Assembly (NCBI RefSeq): GCF_003704105.1
Contig: NZ_QUOQ01000002.1
Coordinates: forward strand, 248,001-312,000
From: Brevundimonas lutea
GTDB taxonomy: Bacteria > Pseudomonadota > Alphaproteobacteria > Caulobacterales > Caulobacteraceae
Reading direction: 5' to 3'
DNA length: 64,000 nt
Position numbers and translations under genes: made by a program. Under the pieces are notes generated by a model. That model saw nothing but the letters and a program-made list of their open reading frames with translations. It made no database searches and had not been told where the DNA came from. Positions 44,842 to 53,670 of the stretch are shown here, piece by piece (positions within the stretch are counted from its first letter, which is position 1; the number at the start of each line of letters is the position of its first letter).

Positions 44842-45630
44842 TCAGCCGCCCATGGCCACGAAGGCGCCGTTGCGGAACCCCGGCTTGCCATAGGCGAAGC
44901 GCTCCCCCTCCGGCGTCACCATCCGCCCACCGGCTGCCTCCAGCACGGCCTGGCCGGCGGCGGTGTCCCACTCCATGGTCGGCCCGGTGCGCGGATAGAC
45001 ATCGCAGCGCCCCTCGGCGACCAGACAGAACTTGACCGAGGAATCCGCGCCCTGCCAGGCGCCGCAGCCGTGGCGATTGGCCAGGCGCTGGGCCTCTTCG
45101 TCGGTCATGGAATGGCTGACGACGGCGGCGGCGTTGGTCTCGGGCCGGACGCGCACGCGGATGGCGCGCCAGTCCTCGCCCTTCTGGCGGCGGAAGGCGC
45201 CGTCCGGGCCGCCGCGCCAGCTGACGCCCATGGCGGGCGCCACCACCGTGCCGACCACCGGCCGACCGTCGTCGATCAGGGCGATGTTGACGGTGAAGCT
45301 CTCGCCGCCGCGCATGAAGCCCTTGGTGCCGTCCAAGGGGTCTATCAGGAAGAACCGGGCATGGGCCGCGTCGGGCAGGCCGTCGGCTTCCGACGCCTCT
45401 TCGGCCACCACCTGGACATCCGGGTAGAGCTTGGCCAGGCATTTCAGGATCAGCGCCTCGGCCTTGCGGTCGGCCTCGGTCACCGGGCTCTCGTCCGATT
45501 TGGAGAAGACCTCATGCTCGGCGCGCCAGAACGGGAGGATCACCTCGGCCGCCTGTTCGGCGATCTCCGACAGGATGACGGGCAGGGCGCCGGAGGCGAG
45601 GTCGCGGGCGAGGGGATCGATCTGGGTCAC
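44842..45630 (-). CDS. cysQ: 3'(2'),5'-bisphosphate nucleotidase CysQ
   Basis: 262 residues of the inositol-monophosphatase fold. Metal-binding motifs: SPVTEADRKAE (about 48-58), AEEAS (about 76-80), DPLDGTKGFMRG (about 96-107) and the C-terminal WDTAAGQAVLEAAGG (about 219-233). It hydrolyses PAP, the by-product of sulfate assimilation and sulfotransfer, to AMP. Bacterial paralogues that act on inositol phosphates share these motifs, but the GTKGF loop favours CysQ. Confidence 0.92.
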   Translation of the reverse strand: MTQIDPLARDLASGALPVILSEIAEQAAEVILPFWRAEHEVFSKSDESPVTEADRKAEALILKCLAKLYPDVQVVAEEASEADGLPDAAHARFFLIDPLDGTKGFMRGGESFTVNIALIDDGRPVVGTVVAPAMGVSWRGGPDGAFRRQKGEDWRAIRVRVRPETNAAAVVSHSMTDEEAQRLANRHGCGAWQGADSSVKFCLVAEGRCDVYPRTGPTMEWDTAAGQAVLEAAGGRMVTPEGERFAYGKPGFRNGAFVAMGG

Positions 45631-45722
45631 CGGGGGTCATTAACGCCTAAGTGGCGGTTTTCCCATCGTCCAAATCCGTTATGACGGGGCGCCGCGTCGT
45701 CGCAGAAGGATTCCGCCCGCCC

Positions 45723-46409
45723 ATGACCTCCGCTTCCTCGACCGACAGGGCCCCAACCGACGCCGCCTCCGCCGAACATCCCGACGGCCCGGCCTTGGCC
45801 AGCCTGATCGCCGGCAAGCTTTGCCACGACTTTATCAGCCCCTCGGGGGCGATCAGTTCCGGCCTCGATCTGCTGACCGATCCGGCTAACGCCGATATGC
45901 GCGATGACGTCATGGCCATGGTCGCCTCCAGCGCCGGGAAACTGACCGCCCTGGTTGCCTTTGCGCGAGTCGCCTACGGCGCGGCGACGACGGCGGAAAC
46001 CTTTGCTTCGGACGAACTCAAGCCCTTGGTCGAGGGCGTGGTCGGCGGTGGCCGTACCACCCTGGACTGGAAGGTGAGCCCATCGACCCTGACCAAGGCC
46101 CAGGCGCGGGTCCTGGTCAATCTGGGTCAACAGACGGCCGCCGCGCTTCCCGGTGGCGGGGTTGCGACGATCGAGGGGCGGCTGGACGACGGCGGCGCCC
46201 TGGTTGTCGCCGGTCGCGCCGAGGGCCCTCGCGCGCGCCTCAAGGCCGAGGCGCTGGCCGGTCTGCGCGGCGAGCCGGTTGGAGACGGTCTGCCCGGGCA
46301 ATGGATCCAGCCGCACTGGCTGTGGCGCGCCGTCATCGACGCGGGCGGTGCTCTGGTGGTCGAGACCGGAGACGGTCTGGTCACCCTGGCGGCGCGGGTC
46401 CCGCAATAA
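45723..46409 (+). CDS. chpT: Histidine phosphotransferase ChpT
   Basis: 228 residues. An N-terminal disordered stretch (1-22), then the DHp-like helix LIAGKLCHDFISPSGAISSGLDLL with His35 as phosphorylation site, and a degenerate GHKL-like ATP-lid-less domain (about 110-228). In C. crescentus ChpT takes phosphate from CckA to CtrA and CpdR. The neighbouring order chpT, CheY-like, cheR matches that genus as I recall it. Start chosen at 45723; upstream ATGs at 45651 and 45681 lack homology. Confidence 0.93.
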   Translation: MTSASSTDRAPTDAASAEHPDGPALASLIAGKLCHDFISPSGAISSGLDLLTDPANADMRDDVMAMVASSAGKLTALVAFARVAYGAATTAETFASDELKPLVEGVVGGGRTTLDWKVSPSTLTKAQARVLVNLGQQTAAALPGGGVATIEGRLDDGGALVVAGRAEGPRARLKAEALAGLRGEPVGDGLPGQWIQPHWLWRAVIDAGGALVVETGDGLVTLAARVPQ

Positions 46410-46461
46410 ACGGCGGGCGACGGCGCCAGCCATACCGCTCGTTAACCGCCTAAGGCCGACA

Positions 46462-46878
46462 ATGGGAGGCGTCACGCCTCGTGTGTCACAGAGCCTGAAC
46501 CCCGTGCCCGATCCCCGCACCTGTTTGATCGTCGACGACAGCCGGATCATCCGCAAGGTGGCCCGTCGCATTGTCGAGGGCTTCGGCTTCGAGGTGGACG
46601 AGGCGGCCGACGGCGCCGAGGCCCTGGCCTGGTGCGCCACCGCCCTGCCGGACGTCATCCTGCTGGACTGGAACATGCCCGTGATGGACGGCCTGACCTT
46701 CCTTAAACGCCTCCGAGCCCAGCCGGGCGGGGATGGGCCGAAGATCCTGTTCTGCACCATCGAGACCGAGGTGGCCCGTATCGCCGAGGCCCTGGCGGCC
46801 GGCGCCGACGAATACGTCATGAAGCCGTTCGACGGCGAGATCCTGGAATCCAAGTTCGCCGAGGCGGGGGTGGTCTGA
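46462..46878 (+). CDS. CheY-like single-domain response regulator
   Basis: 138 residues. One receiver domain: TCLIVDDSRIIRKVARRI (acidic pair), phosphorylation Asp in VILLDWNMPVMDGL, FCTIETE with the switch Thr, and YVMKPFDGEIL with the Lys. No output domain. Chemotaxis-type or cell-cycle signalling; the cheR gene follows 7 bases later. A GTG at 46504 would remove the first 14 residues, which look non-conserved. A single TTAACC motif lies at 46442. Confidence 0.9.
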   Translation: MGGVTPRVSQSLNPVPDPRTCLIVDDSRIIRKVARRIVEGFGFEVDEAADGAEALAWCATALPDVILLDWNMPVMDGLTFLKRLRAQPGGDGPKILFCTIETEVARIAEALAAGADEYVMKPFDGEILESKFAEAGVV

Positions 46879-46885
46879 GCTGACG

Positions 46886-47707
46886 ATGCGCCCCGAGGAT
46901 TTCGAGCATCTGCAGTCGCTGCTCCTGACCCGGGCGGGGTTCGCGCTGACACGCGACCGCATGTATCTGGCCGATCATCGCCTGGGGCCGGTGGCGCGGC
47001 GCGAGGGATATGCCTCCGTCGAGGATCTACTCAAGGCGACGCGCGACCTGCCGGTCGGCAGCCTGGCCTGGTCGGTGATCGAGGCCATGCTGAACGCCGA
47101 GACCTGGTTCCGTCGCGACCGCGCGCCTTTCGCCTCCTTCGGCGAGGAACTGGCTCCGGCCATCTCGACCGTCCGGCCCGGGGGCCGGGTACGGGTCTGG
47201 TCAGCCGGCTGCGGCGCGGGCCAGGAGGCCTGGTCCCTGGCCATGATGGCGGCCGGCGCGGGGGTCCACGCCGAGATCCTGGGCACCGACCTGGCCCAGC
47301 GCCAGCTGGAGAAGGCCAAGGCCGGCCTCTACACCCAGTTCGAGGTCCAGCGCGGTCTCGCCGCCCGCCAGTTGCTGCAGTGGTTCGAGCCGCACGAGGA
47401 AGCTTGGCGCGTGGCCCCCCAGTTGCGCGGTATGGTTCGGTTCGAGCGCGATAATCTGATGGACGCGGTGCCTCCCGAAGGCGGCCGCTATGACGTGGTC
47501 TTCTGCCGCTATGTCCTGTCCGACATGGAGGTCACCCGCCGTCAACGGGTGCTGGAGCGGCTGGAGGCCAGCCTGGTCGATGACGGCTGCCTGTTCCTGG
47601 GGCTCGGCGAAAGCCCGGGCGAAGGCAACCCCGCCTTCCGCGCCGTGTCGGGCCGTCCCGGCCTGTTCGTCAAGACGGCCCGCCCGAGGATCCACCGGGC
47701 GGCGTAG
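46886..47707 (+). CDS. cheR: CheR-type protein-glutamate methyltransferase
   Basis: 273 residues. N-terminal CheR helical domain (about 1-70) and the Rossmann domain with motif I VWSAGCGAGQEAWSLAM (about 99-115) and the acceptor loop EILGTDLAQRQLEKAK. The C-terminal DVVFCRYVLSDMEV and CLFLGLGES are normal for the family. It methylates glutamates in chemoreceptor signalling domains. The gene follows the CheY-like regulator; no other che genes are in this window. Confidence 0.93.
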   Translation: MRPEDFEHLQSLLLTRAGFALTRDRMYLADHRLGPVARREGYASVEDLLKATRDLPVGSLAWSVIEAMLNAETWFRRDRAPFASFGEELAPAISTVRPGGRVRVWSAGCGAGQEAWSLAMMAAGAGVHAEILGTDLAQRQLEKAKAGLYTQFEVQRGLAARQLLQWFEPHEEAWRVAPQLRGMVRFERDNLMDAVPPEGGRYDVVFCRYVLSDMEVTRRQRVLERLEASLVDDGCLFLGLGESPGEGNPAFRAVSGRPGLFVKTARPRIHRAA

Positions 47708-47773
47708 GGCTCGCTTCAGGCCCCCAAGGGGCCGGCGTGGAAGAAAGCGACTCTCCTCAAGGGTAGTAAGCCG

Positions 47774-47866
47774 TGTCCCCGGCGAAGGCCGGGGTCCAGG
47801 GCCACGAGCGCAGACGTCACCCCAACCTCACGCAAGCCCTTCTGGGCCCCGGCCTTCGCCGGGGAC
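47774..47866. repeat. Inverted pair of CCCCGGCGAAGGCCGGGG palindromes
   Basis: First copy (GTGTCCCCGGCGAAGGCCGG then GGTCCAGG, 47774-47800) and second in opposite orientation (CTGGGCCCCGGCCTTCGCCG then GGG, 47842-47866), about 40 bases apart. Together they could fold into a large stem. Same family as 16848-16878. They lie in the 271-base gap before the M28 gene. Confidence 0.75.
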
Positions 47867-47978
47867 GCGGGGAGGCGCGAGAGGCCGGAAGTTCCGGGCC
47901 ACGATGGGTCACCAAGTTTGCTGAGGCTTTCCCGGGCCCATCCTCTGACGCATCATCCCTGCGAACGGGGGACTGTCC

Positions 47979-49877
47979 ATGATCCGCATACTGCTGCTGC
48001 CACTGGCGCTTGGCCTAGCGCTTCTGCTCACGGTCTGGAGTGTGCAGACGCCTGCCCCGGCGCCGGTCGATGCGCCCGACACCGCCTTCTCGGCCGGGCG
48101 GGCCATGGCCGACATCCGCGAGATCGCCCAGCGGCCGCATCCGACCGGCTCGGAAGAGAATGCGCGCGTTCGCGCCTATCTGCTCCAACGCATGACGGGG
48201 CTGGGCCTGGAGGTCTCGACCCAGGAGGCCGCCCTGCCGGAGGCCAGCGTCGAGCGGCTGCGAGACTGGGGCGACGAACAGGCCGCCTCGCGCCGGCTGA
48301 CCAATCTGATCGGCGTGCTGCCGGGTCAGGATCGCGACCTGCCCGCCCTGATGTTGATGGCCCACCACGACACCACCTGGCTGTCGCCCGGCGCCGCCGA
48401 CGACTCGACCGGCGTGGCCGCCATCCTGGAAACGGTGCGGGCCATCCAGGCGCGCGGCGAGGTCCGTCGCGACATCGTCGTGCTGTTCACCGACGCCGAA
48501 GAGTTGGGGCTCGACGGGGCCCGCGCCTTTTTCGAGACGCATCCGCTGGCCGATCGCATCGGCATGGTCATCAATCTGGAGGCGCGGGGCGGCGGCGGCC
48601 TGGCCTCCATGTTCGAGACCGGGCCGGACAATGCCCAGACCATCGCCGCCTTCGTCGCCGCGACGCGGGGCGTCGAGGGCGGGGTCGCCAGCAATTCGGC
48701 GTCCATCGCCATCTACGAGGCCATGCCTAACGGCACCGACTACACCCTGGCGCGCGACCGGGGCATTCCCGGCCTGAACCTCGCCTTCACCGGCCGTGCC
48801 GATCACTACCACACCGCCGAATCCACGCCCGACGCTCTGGATCAGGGCAGCGTCCAGCATATCGGCGCCCAGGCCTTGGCCTCGGCCGACCGCCTGGCCC
48901 GCGCCGACACCCTGCCGGGCGAGACGGTCAACAGCGTCTATGCCGACTTGCTGGGCGTGACCGTGCTGGTGCTGCCGATGGTCTCGGGTTGGGTCGCCCT
49001 GGCCCTCACCGCCGCCCTGATGGCCTTCGCCGGCTGGCGCGCCCGACGGGCCGGCCGGCTCAGCCTCGGCGGTGTTGGACGGGGCCTCGCTGACGGCTTG
49101 GCGCTGCTGACCACCGGCCTGGTCGTCGCCAGCTTCATGCGGGGGCTCAGCGGCGGGCCGGTCGACAGCGGACTCGACTACTACGTCATGATGGCCCGGC
49201 TGCTGTGGCTGGAGGGCGGCGTGACCCTGGGCTTCGCCGCCATCGCCCTTGCGCTGCTGGCGGGCGGCGCGATCCGCCGGCCGTGGGTCGCCGTCGCCGT
49301 GGCCGTCATGGCCTTAGCGGCCACGCTGCTCTGGACCTTCGACATCGTCACCGTCGCAGCCGCCGTCATCGCAGCCGGCCTGTGGCTGCTGCCCCGTCGC
49401 GGCGAGCCTCAGGTCTGGGGCGGCTGGCTGGGTCTGACGGCTGTGGTCTTCGTCATCGGCTGCGCCCTTCAGGCGGTCAGCCCGGGCGCGGCCGTGCTGG
49501 TGGTCTGGCCACTGGCGGTCGCCGCCGTCGCGCTGGGCGTGAGCGCCGTGCTCGACCCCCGGCTTGATCGCATCGTCGGACAAATCCCACCCTTGGTCGC
49601 CACCGCCTTCGCCGGCGCCTGGCTGATGGTCAACTGGCACGGGGTCGCCCTCGCGGTCGGAATGGACCTGCCCGGCGCGCTCGGCCTGTTCGCCCTGATG
49701 ATCCTGATGCTGGTCCGGCCTCTGGCCCCGGTCGGCGAGGGCGCGCGTCGCGGTCTGGCCGTAACCGCCGTCGCCTGTCTGGTGATCGGCGCCGCAGTGG
49801 CTGGCTGGGCCCGTGTCGCCGAGCCGCCGTCGGCCGCCATGCCGGACTTTAAGGCCGGGGTCGGCGCGGCCGACTGA
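47979..49877 (+). CDS. M28 family zinc peptidase with C-terminal membrane domain
   Basis: 632 residues. N-terminal signal/anchor helix (about 3-20). Peptidase domain at about 40-310 with the M28 metal set: MAHHDTTWLSPGAADDSTGV (His and bridging Asp), FTDAEELGLDG (catalytic Glu plus Glu ligand), LEARGG (Asp position is Glu), and DHYHTAESTPD with the last His. The second half has about seven membrane helices (about 325-620). Probably a periplasm-facing aminopeptidase anchored in the inner membrane. Substrate unknown. Confidence 0.88.
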   Translation: MIRILLLPLALGLALLLTVWSVQTPAPAPVDAPDTAFSAGRAMADIREIAQRPHPTGSEENARVRAYLLQRMTGLGLEVSTQEAALPEASVERLRDWGDEQAASRRLTNLIGVLPGQDRDLPALMLMAHHDTTWLSPGAADDSTGVAAILETVRAIQARGEVRRDIVVLFTDAEELGLDGARAFFETHPLADRIGMVINLEARGGGGLASMFETGPDNAQTIAAFVAATRGVEGGVASNSASIAIYEAMPNGTDYTLARDRGIPGLNLAFTGRADHYHTAESTPDALDQGSVQHIGAQALASADRLARADTLPGETVNSVYADLLGVTVLVLPMVSGWVALALTAALMAFAGWRARRAGRLSLGGVGRGLADGLALLTTGLVVASFMRGLSGGPVDSGLDYYVMMARLLWLEGGVTLGFAAIALALLAGGAIRRPWVAVAVAVMALAATLLWTFDIVTVAAAVIAAGLWLLPRRGEPQVWGGWLGLTAVVFVIGCALQAVSPGAAVLVVWPLAVAAVALGVSAVLDPRLDRIVGQIPPLVATAFAGAWLMVNWHGVALAVGMDLPGALGLFALMILMLVRPLAPVGEGARRGLAVTAVACLVIGAAVAGWARVAEPPSAAMPDFKAGVGAAD

Positions 49878-49936
49878 GCGGCGAACTGGACAGACTGGAC
49901 AAACTGGACTCTGCCCGGGCGACAATCCCGGACAGC

Positions 49937-49968
49937 AAAACGCCCGCCTCCCTTCCGGAAGGCGGGCG
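49937..49968 (-). terminator. Intrinsic terminator of mucR
   Basis: On the minus strand CGCCCGCCT...AGGCGGGCG with an inner TTCCGGAA forms a strong stem followed by TTTTGC. It lies 23 bases behind the mucR stop and faces the convergent M28 gene. Confidence 0.85.
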
Positions 49969-49991
49969 CTTCGTTCAACCGAAGCGGCTGG

Positions 49992-50438
49992 TTACTTGCG
50001 GGCGCGGCCGGCGCGGGCGGGCTTGCGGCCGCCCTGGCCCAGGCCCATCGACTTGGCCAGGTCCGAGCGGGCCTTGGCGTAGTTCGGCGCGACCATCGGA
50101 TAGTCCTTGGGCAGGCCCCACTTGGCCCGATAGTCCTCGGGGCTCATGTCGTACTTGGTGCGCAGGTGGCGCTTCAGCGACTTGAACTTGCGGCCGTCCT
50201 CCAGGCAGATCAGGAAGTCGGGCGTGATCGACTTGCGAACCGAGACGGCCGGCTCCTGCGGCTCCGGCTCCGGCTCGGACGGACCCGAGCTGACCGAGGT
50301 CAAGGCGGCATGGATGTTCTGGATCAGGCCGGGCAGTTCGCCGGCGGCGACACTGTTGTTGCCGACATAGGCCGACACGATGTCGGCGGTCATCTCAAGC
50401 AGGGCGGACTGTTCGTCCACGTGGGTCTCTTCCACCAT
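49992..50438 (-). CDS. mucR: MucR/Ros-family zinc-finger transcription regulator
   Basis: 148 residues from the ATG at 50438. A helical N-terminal oligomerisation part (about 10-50) and an acidic Pro/Glu linker precede the Ros/MucR domain with KSITPDFLICLEDGRKFKSL and KRHLRTKYDMSPEDYRAKWG. The Cys-x2-Asp and His-x3-5 zinc ligands follow the alphaproteobacterial pattern. The tail is basic (GRKPARAGRARK). C. crescentus MucR1/2 antagonise CtrA-activated promoters during the cell cycle. Confidence 0.94.
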   Translation of the reverse strand: MVEETHVDEQSALLEMTADIVSAYVGNNSVAAGELPGLIQNIHAALTSVSSGPSEPEPEPQEPAVSVRKSITPDFLICLEDGRKFKSLKRHLRTKYDMSPEDYRAKWGLPKDYPMVAPNYAKARSDLAKSMGLGQGGRKPARAGRARK

Positions 50439-50580
50439 CGGTGATGTTCTTCTCTGGACTTGAGGCGCGGCCCGCCCCGGACGCGTCGTCAATAATCAGA
50501 ATGGGGGATGAAAGCAAATCGCTCCCGAAGTGCGGGTTCGATTCGCGTTGTGCGTGAGTAATGCGCGCCGCTAGACCGGA

Positions 50581-51804
50581 TCAGCGACCGAAGTCGGACG
50601 CCAGGGCCAGCATCGCCGCCCGCTCCGGAGCCGAGTATTCGTCGGCGCTCTGCTCGTCGCCTTCGCGGATGGCCCGCAACAGGGCTGGCGTCAGGGCCGA
50701 GGACAGCGACCAGTTCCAGTAGCGCAGCACCGTCTGGGCCCGGTCCACCGCCATCATGTCGTAGGTGACCAGCACCCGCTCCCACGCCGGGCTCAGCGTT
50801 CCGTCCGACAGCACCTCGGGCCGCCGCATGGCGCGCCACAGCCGGGTCAGATCGTTCTTGGTCATGCCCGTGGCCTTGCACAGGATGGCCAGGGGCTCGC
50901 CGCCCGCATCGGACAGCAGCTTGGCCCCCGTCAGCGGCTTGATGCCGGCCAGGTAGGAGATCTCAGCCGCGATCTCGCGACTGAAGCCGGCCTCGGCCGC
51001 CGCCACCGCCTGCTCCAGACTGTCGTAGGGCGACTTCTCGATGGCGGCGCGGTTCCTTTGGCGGCGCTCGATGAACTGCAGCGCCTTGCGTGACACCGGG
51101 TCCTGCCAGTTCTCCCGGGCCGCCATAGGGAAGATGTCCTCGGACACCTCCTGCATCACTTCGCGCGACACGCCGAAGCGCGACAGGATGATGCGGCGAT
51201 CCTCCGGCCCGGCCCACCAGAACATGACATAGGCGCCCGACGGCCGCAGTTCGGGTCGGCGCAGCAGCAGGCCGCACAGCTCGGGCGCCTCGCGGCTGAG
51301 ACTGACCACGCCCTCGATCGCCACCTGCGACAGCCGGGCCGTCTGGTTCTTCAGAACCGCCTGGATCACCTCGGTCTCGCCAAAGCTGAGCAGGGTCTCG
51401 GACACCACTTCCGACAGGCCGCGTCGGTGGGCGATCATCTCGCGGTGAGCCTGCTGCGCGTCGCGGGCGGCGGCCACCAGATCGGCGTCGGTCAGGCTGG
51501 CGCACTGTTCGAACAGGTGCCGGGCGATGCGCGGCTCGTCGCGCAGCAGCAGGCGCGTCAGGGTGTTGGGCAATTCGTTGAGCGGCGCCAGGCGGACCGC
51601 CACCTTCTCGCGCTCGTCCTCCGAGGCCAGGCGCAACATCTCGACCAGAAGGTCGCCCGTCACCGCCCGTTCGAAGGCGTTGATCCGGCTGGCCGGCAGG
51701 GAGACGACGTCCGCCAGACGCTTCAGCAGCGCATGGCGCGCGCGGAAACTCGCCTGCCGCGGCAGGCCCAGGGCCTCGTCGTCGAGCAGCAGTGCGTCGG
51801 ACAT
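50581..51804 (-). CDS. DUF2336 protein
   Basis: 407 residues, all-helical, with HEAT-like Leu-rich repeats (LLRDEPRIARHLFEQCASLTD, in part, and QVAIEGVVSLSREAPELCGLL in part). DUF2336 proteins are common in alphaproteobacteria and their function is unknown. Cytoplasmic, no motif of an enzyme. A second DUF2336 gene begins at 63631. It diverges from the methyltransferase at 51887. Confidence 0.87.
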   Translation of the reverse strand: MSDALLLDDEALGLPRQASFRARHALLKRLADVVSLPASRINAFERAVTGDLLVEMLRLASEDEREKVAVRLAPLNELPNTLTRLLLRDEPRIARHLFEQCASLTDADLVAAARDAQQAHREMIAHRRGLSEVVSETLLSFGETEVIQAVLKNQTARLSQVAIEGVVSLSREAPELCGLLLRRPELRPSGAYVMFWWAGPEDRRIILSRFGVSREVMQEVSEDIFPMAARENWQDPVSRKALQFIERRQRNRAAIEKSPYDSLEQAVAAAEAGFSREIAAEISYLAGIKPLTGAKLLSDAGGEPLAILCKATGMTKNDLTRLWRAMRRPEVLSDGTLSPAWERVLVTYDMMAVDRAQTVLRYWNWSLSSALTPALLRAIREGDEQSADEYSAPERAAMLALASDFGR

Positions 51805-51886
51805 GCACCGACGCTACAGGCCAAGCGGTTAACCGAGGGTGACGGCGTGTCTTGACAGTGCCGGGCGCCAGTCGGCAGCCTTCGTC

Positions 51887-52537
51887 ATGGCCGAAAGCCC
51901 TGATGATCGATCGAAAGACCTCGGGGCGCGTCGCCAGTCCGACCTGCGGGCGTCCTGGGCGCAGAATGCCGACTTTTCGGACCGCAGACGGATGCAGTTC
52001 GACACCCAGCCGCTCTACAGCGACGCTCTTCGGCAGATCGGTCAACTGACCGGGTTGACCCGGATCGTAGAGATCGGATGCGGCAACGGGGATTTCGCGG
52101 CCCACCTCTCGGCTCAATATCCGGCCATCCCCCTTGTCGCGTCGGACCTGGAGGGGCCGCGACTGGAGCGCGCGCGCGCCGAACACTCCGGCCTGAGTTT
52201 CGAGAGCGGGGACGCTCTGGCCATGTTGGAGCGGCATCAGGAGCCTGGCGTCCTGTTCGTGGCCATGAACGTCTTCGGCAACCTTTCGCCCGACGAGATC
52301 GACGCCCTCTTCACCGGGTTCTCCGCTCCGGGAGCCGCCCTGACGTTCCTGGCCGGCGGATTGCCCCCAGACCGGCCGGAGCGCTCCGCCGAAAGGCGGG
52401 TGGGCTGGAATCACAACTTCGTCGACCTCCTGCGACGCAGTCGGCTGGTAGTGCGCCATTGTCGCATCGAATACGCCGCCAATCCGGAAGGCCGCGCCGC
52501 CTATGTGGTCACCGCCGCGACGCCGCAGGACAGATGA
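51887..52537 (+). CDS. Class I SAM-dependent methyltransferase, substrate unknown
   Basis: 216 residues from the ATG at 51887. Motif I is VEIGCGNGDFAAHL (about 61-74), followed by LVASDLEGPRLERARAEH and ALAMLERHQEPGVLFVAMNVFG. No accessory domain. Substrate cannot be inferred. A GTG at 51839 would add 16 residues. A TTAACC motif lies just before it (51828-51833). Confidence 0.75.
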   Translation: MAESPDDRSKDLGARRQSDLRASWAQNADFSDRRRMQFDTQPLYSDALRQIGQLTGLTRIVEIGCGNGDFAAHLSAQYPAIPLVASDLEGPRLERARAEHSGLSFESGDALAMLERHQEPGVLFVAMNVFGNLSPDEIDALFTGFSAPGAALTFLAGGLPPDRPERSAERRVGWNHNFVDLLRRSRLVVRHCRIEYAANPEGRAAYVVTAATPQDR

Positions 52538-52547
52538 TGCCGATCGC

Positions 52548-53540
52548 CTACAGCCCTTCGAACAGCGCCGTGGACAGATAGCGCTCGGCGAAGCTGGGGA
52601 TGATGGCGACGATGGTCTTGCCGGTGTTTTCCTCAAGCGCGGCCAGGCGGAAGGCGGCCACAAGGGCGGCGCCGGAGCTAATGCCGACCGGGATGCCTTC
52701 AACACGGGCGACCTTCCTGGCCATCTCGAAGCTTTCGTCGTTGGTCACCGTCTCGACCCCGTCGATCACGGCGCGATCAACAACCGGGGGAATGAAGCCG
52801 GCCCCGATGCCCTGGATCTTGTGCGGGCCCGGCTGGCCGCCGGACAGCACGGGAGAATCCGCCGGTTCGACCGCGATCATGCGGACCGACGGCTTCCTGT
52901 CCTTCAGCACCTGGCCGACGCCGGTGATGGTGCCCCCGGTGCCGACGCCGGCGATGACGATGTCGACCGCGCCGCCGGTGTCGGCCCAGATCTCCTCGGC
53001 GGTGGAGACACGGTGGATGGCGGGATTGGCCGGGTTTTCGAACTGCGAGGGACTGACGGCGCCGGGCGTGGCGGCCAGTAGTTCCTCGGCGCGGGCGATG
53101 GCGCCCTTCATGCCCTTCTCGGCCGGGGTCAGTTCCAGTTCGGCGCCCAGGAGAGCCAGCATCTTGCGGCGCTCCATCGACATGCTCTCGGGCATGCACA
53201 GGATCAGCCGATATCCCTTGGCGGCGGCGACGAAGGCCAGGGCGATGCCCGTATTGCCGCTGGTCGGCTCGATCAGCACCGAGCCGGGACCGATGCGACC
53301 GGCCTGCTCCAGCGCCTCAATCATGGCCACGCCGATCCGATCCTTGACCGAGGCGATCGGGTTGAAGAACTCCAGCTTGGCCAGCACCGTGGCCTTCGGC
53401 TTCAGCTCGGCCGACAGGCGCGGCAGCCCGACCAGCGGCGTGTCGCCAATGGTGTCCAGGATCGAGTCATAGACCTTGCCGCGGCCGGACTTCCTGTGGC
53501 GAGCGGCGTCGTAGGACGATGGGGTGACGGTGTCGGACAT
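52548..53540 (-). CDS. cysK: Cysteine synthase A (O-acetylserine sulfhydrylase)
   Basis: 330 residues from the ATG at 53540. PLP-binding Lys in [11 protein letters not shown] (about 62-72), substrate loop [10 protein letters not shown] (about 92-101), PLP-phosphate loop [12 protein letters not shown] (about 202-213) and the closing PVGISSGAA (about 289-297). It makes cysteine from O-acetylserine and sulfide. A 15-residue extra N-terminus ([17 protein letters not shown] in part) precedes the core. Convergent with the methyltransferase; 10 bases apart. Confidence 0.94.
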   Translation of the reverse strand: MSDTVTPSSYDAARHRKSGRGKVYDSILDTIGDTPLVGLPRLSAELKPKATVLAKLEFFNPIASVKDRIGVAMIEALEQAGRIGPGSVLIEPTSGNTGIALAFVAAAKGYRLILCMPESMSMERRKMLALLGAELELTPAEKGMKGAIARAEELLAATPGAVSPSQFENPANPAIHRVSTAEEIWADTGGAVDIVIAGVGTGGTITGVGQVLKDRKPSVRMIAVEPADSPVLSGGQPGPHKIQGIGAGFIPPVVDRAVIDGVETVTNDESFEMARKVARVEGIPVGISSGAALVAAFRLAALEENTGKTIVAIIPSFAERYLSTALFEGL

Positions 53541-53670
53541 TGGACGAGGGCTCCGAACGGGGGGCGCAAGCGGAACGCCAAGCGCTCCCGGATTGCCTGA
53601 TCTAGGAAGCGGGCGAGGCAGCGACAACCGGTCCGTTGTGACCAGGCGACGGCATGGCTAAAGACGCCGG

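Noticed and set aside
46442..46452. CtrA box before the CheY-like gene
   Set aside because: Only one TTAACC half-site; the second TAA is not at N7 spacing.
47708..47978. Short CRISPR-like array from repeated CCCCGGC units
   Set aside because: Only two copies, in opposite orientation, without regular spacers or cas genes.
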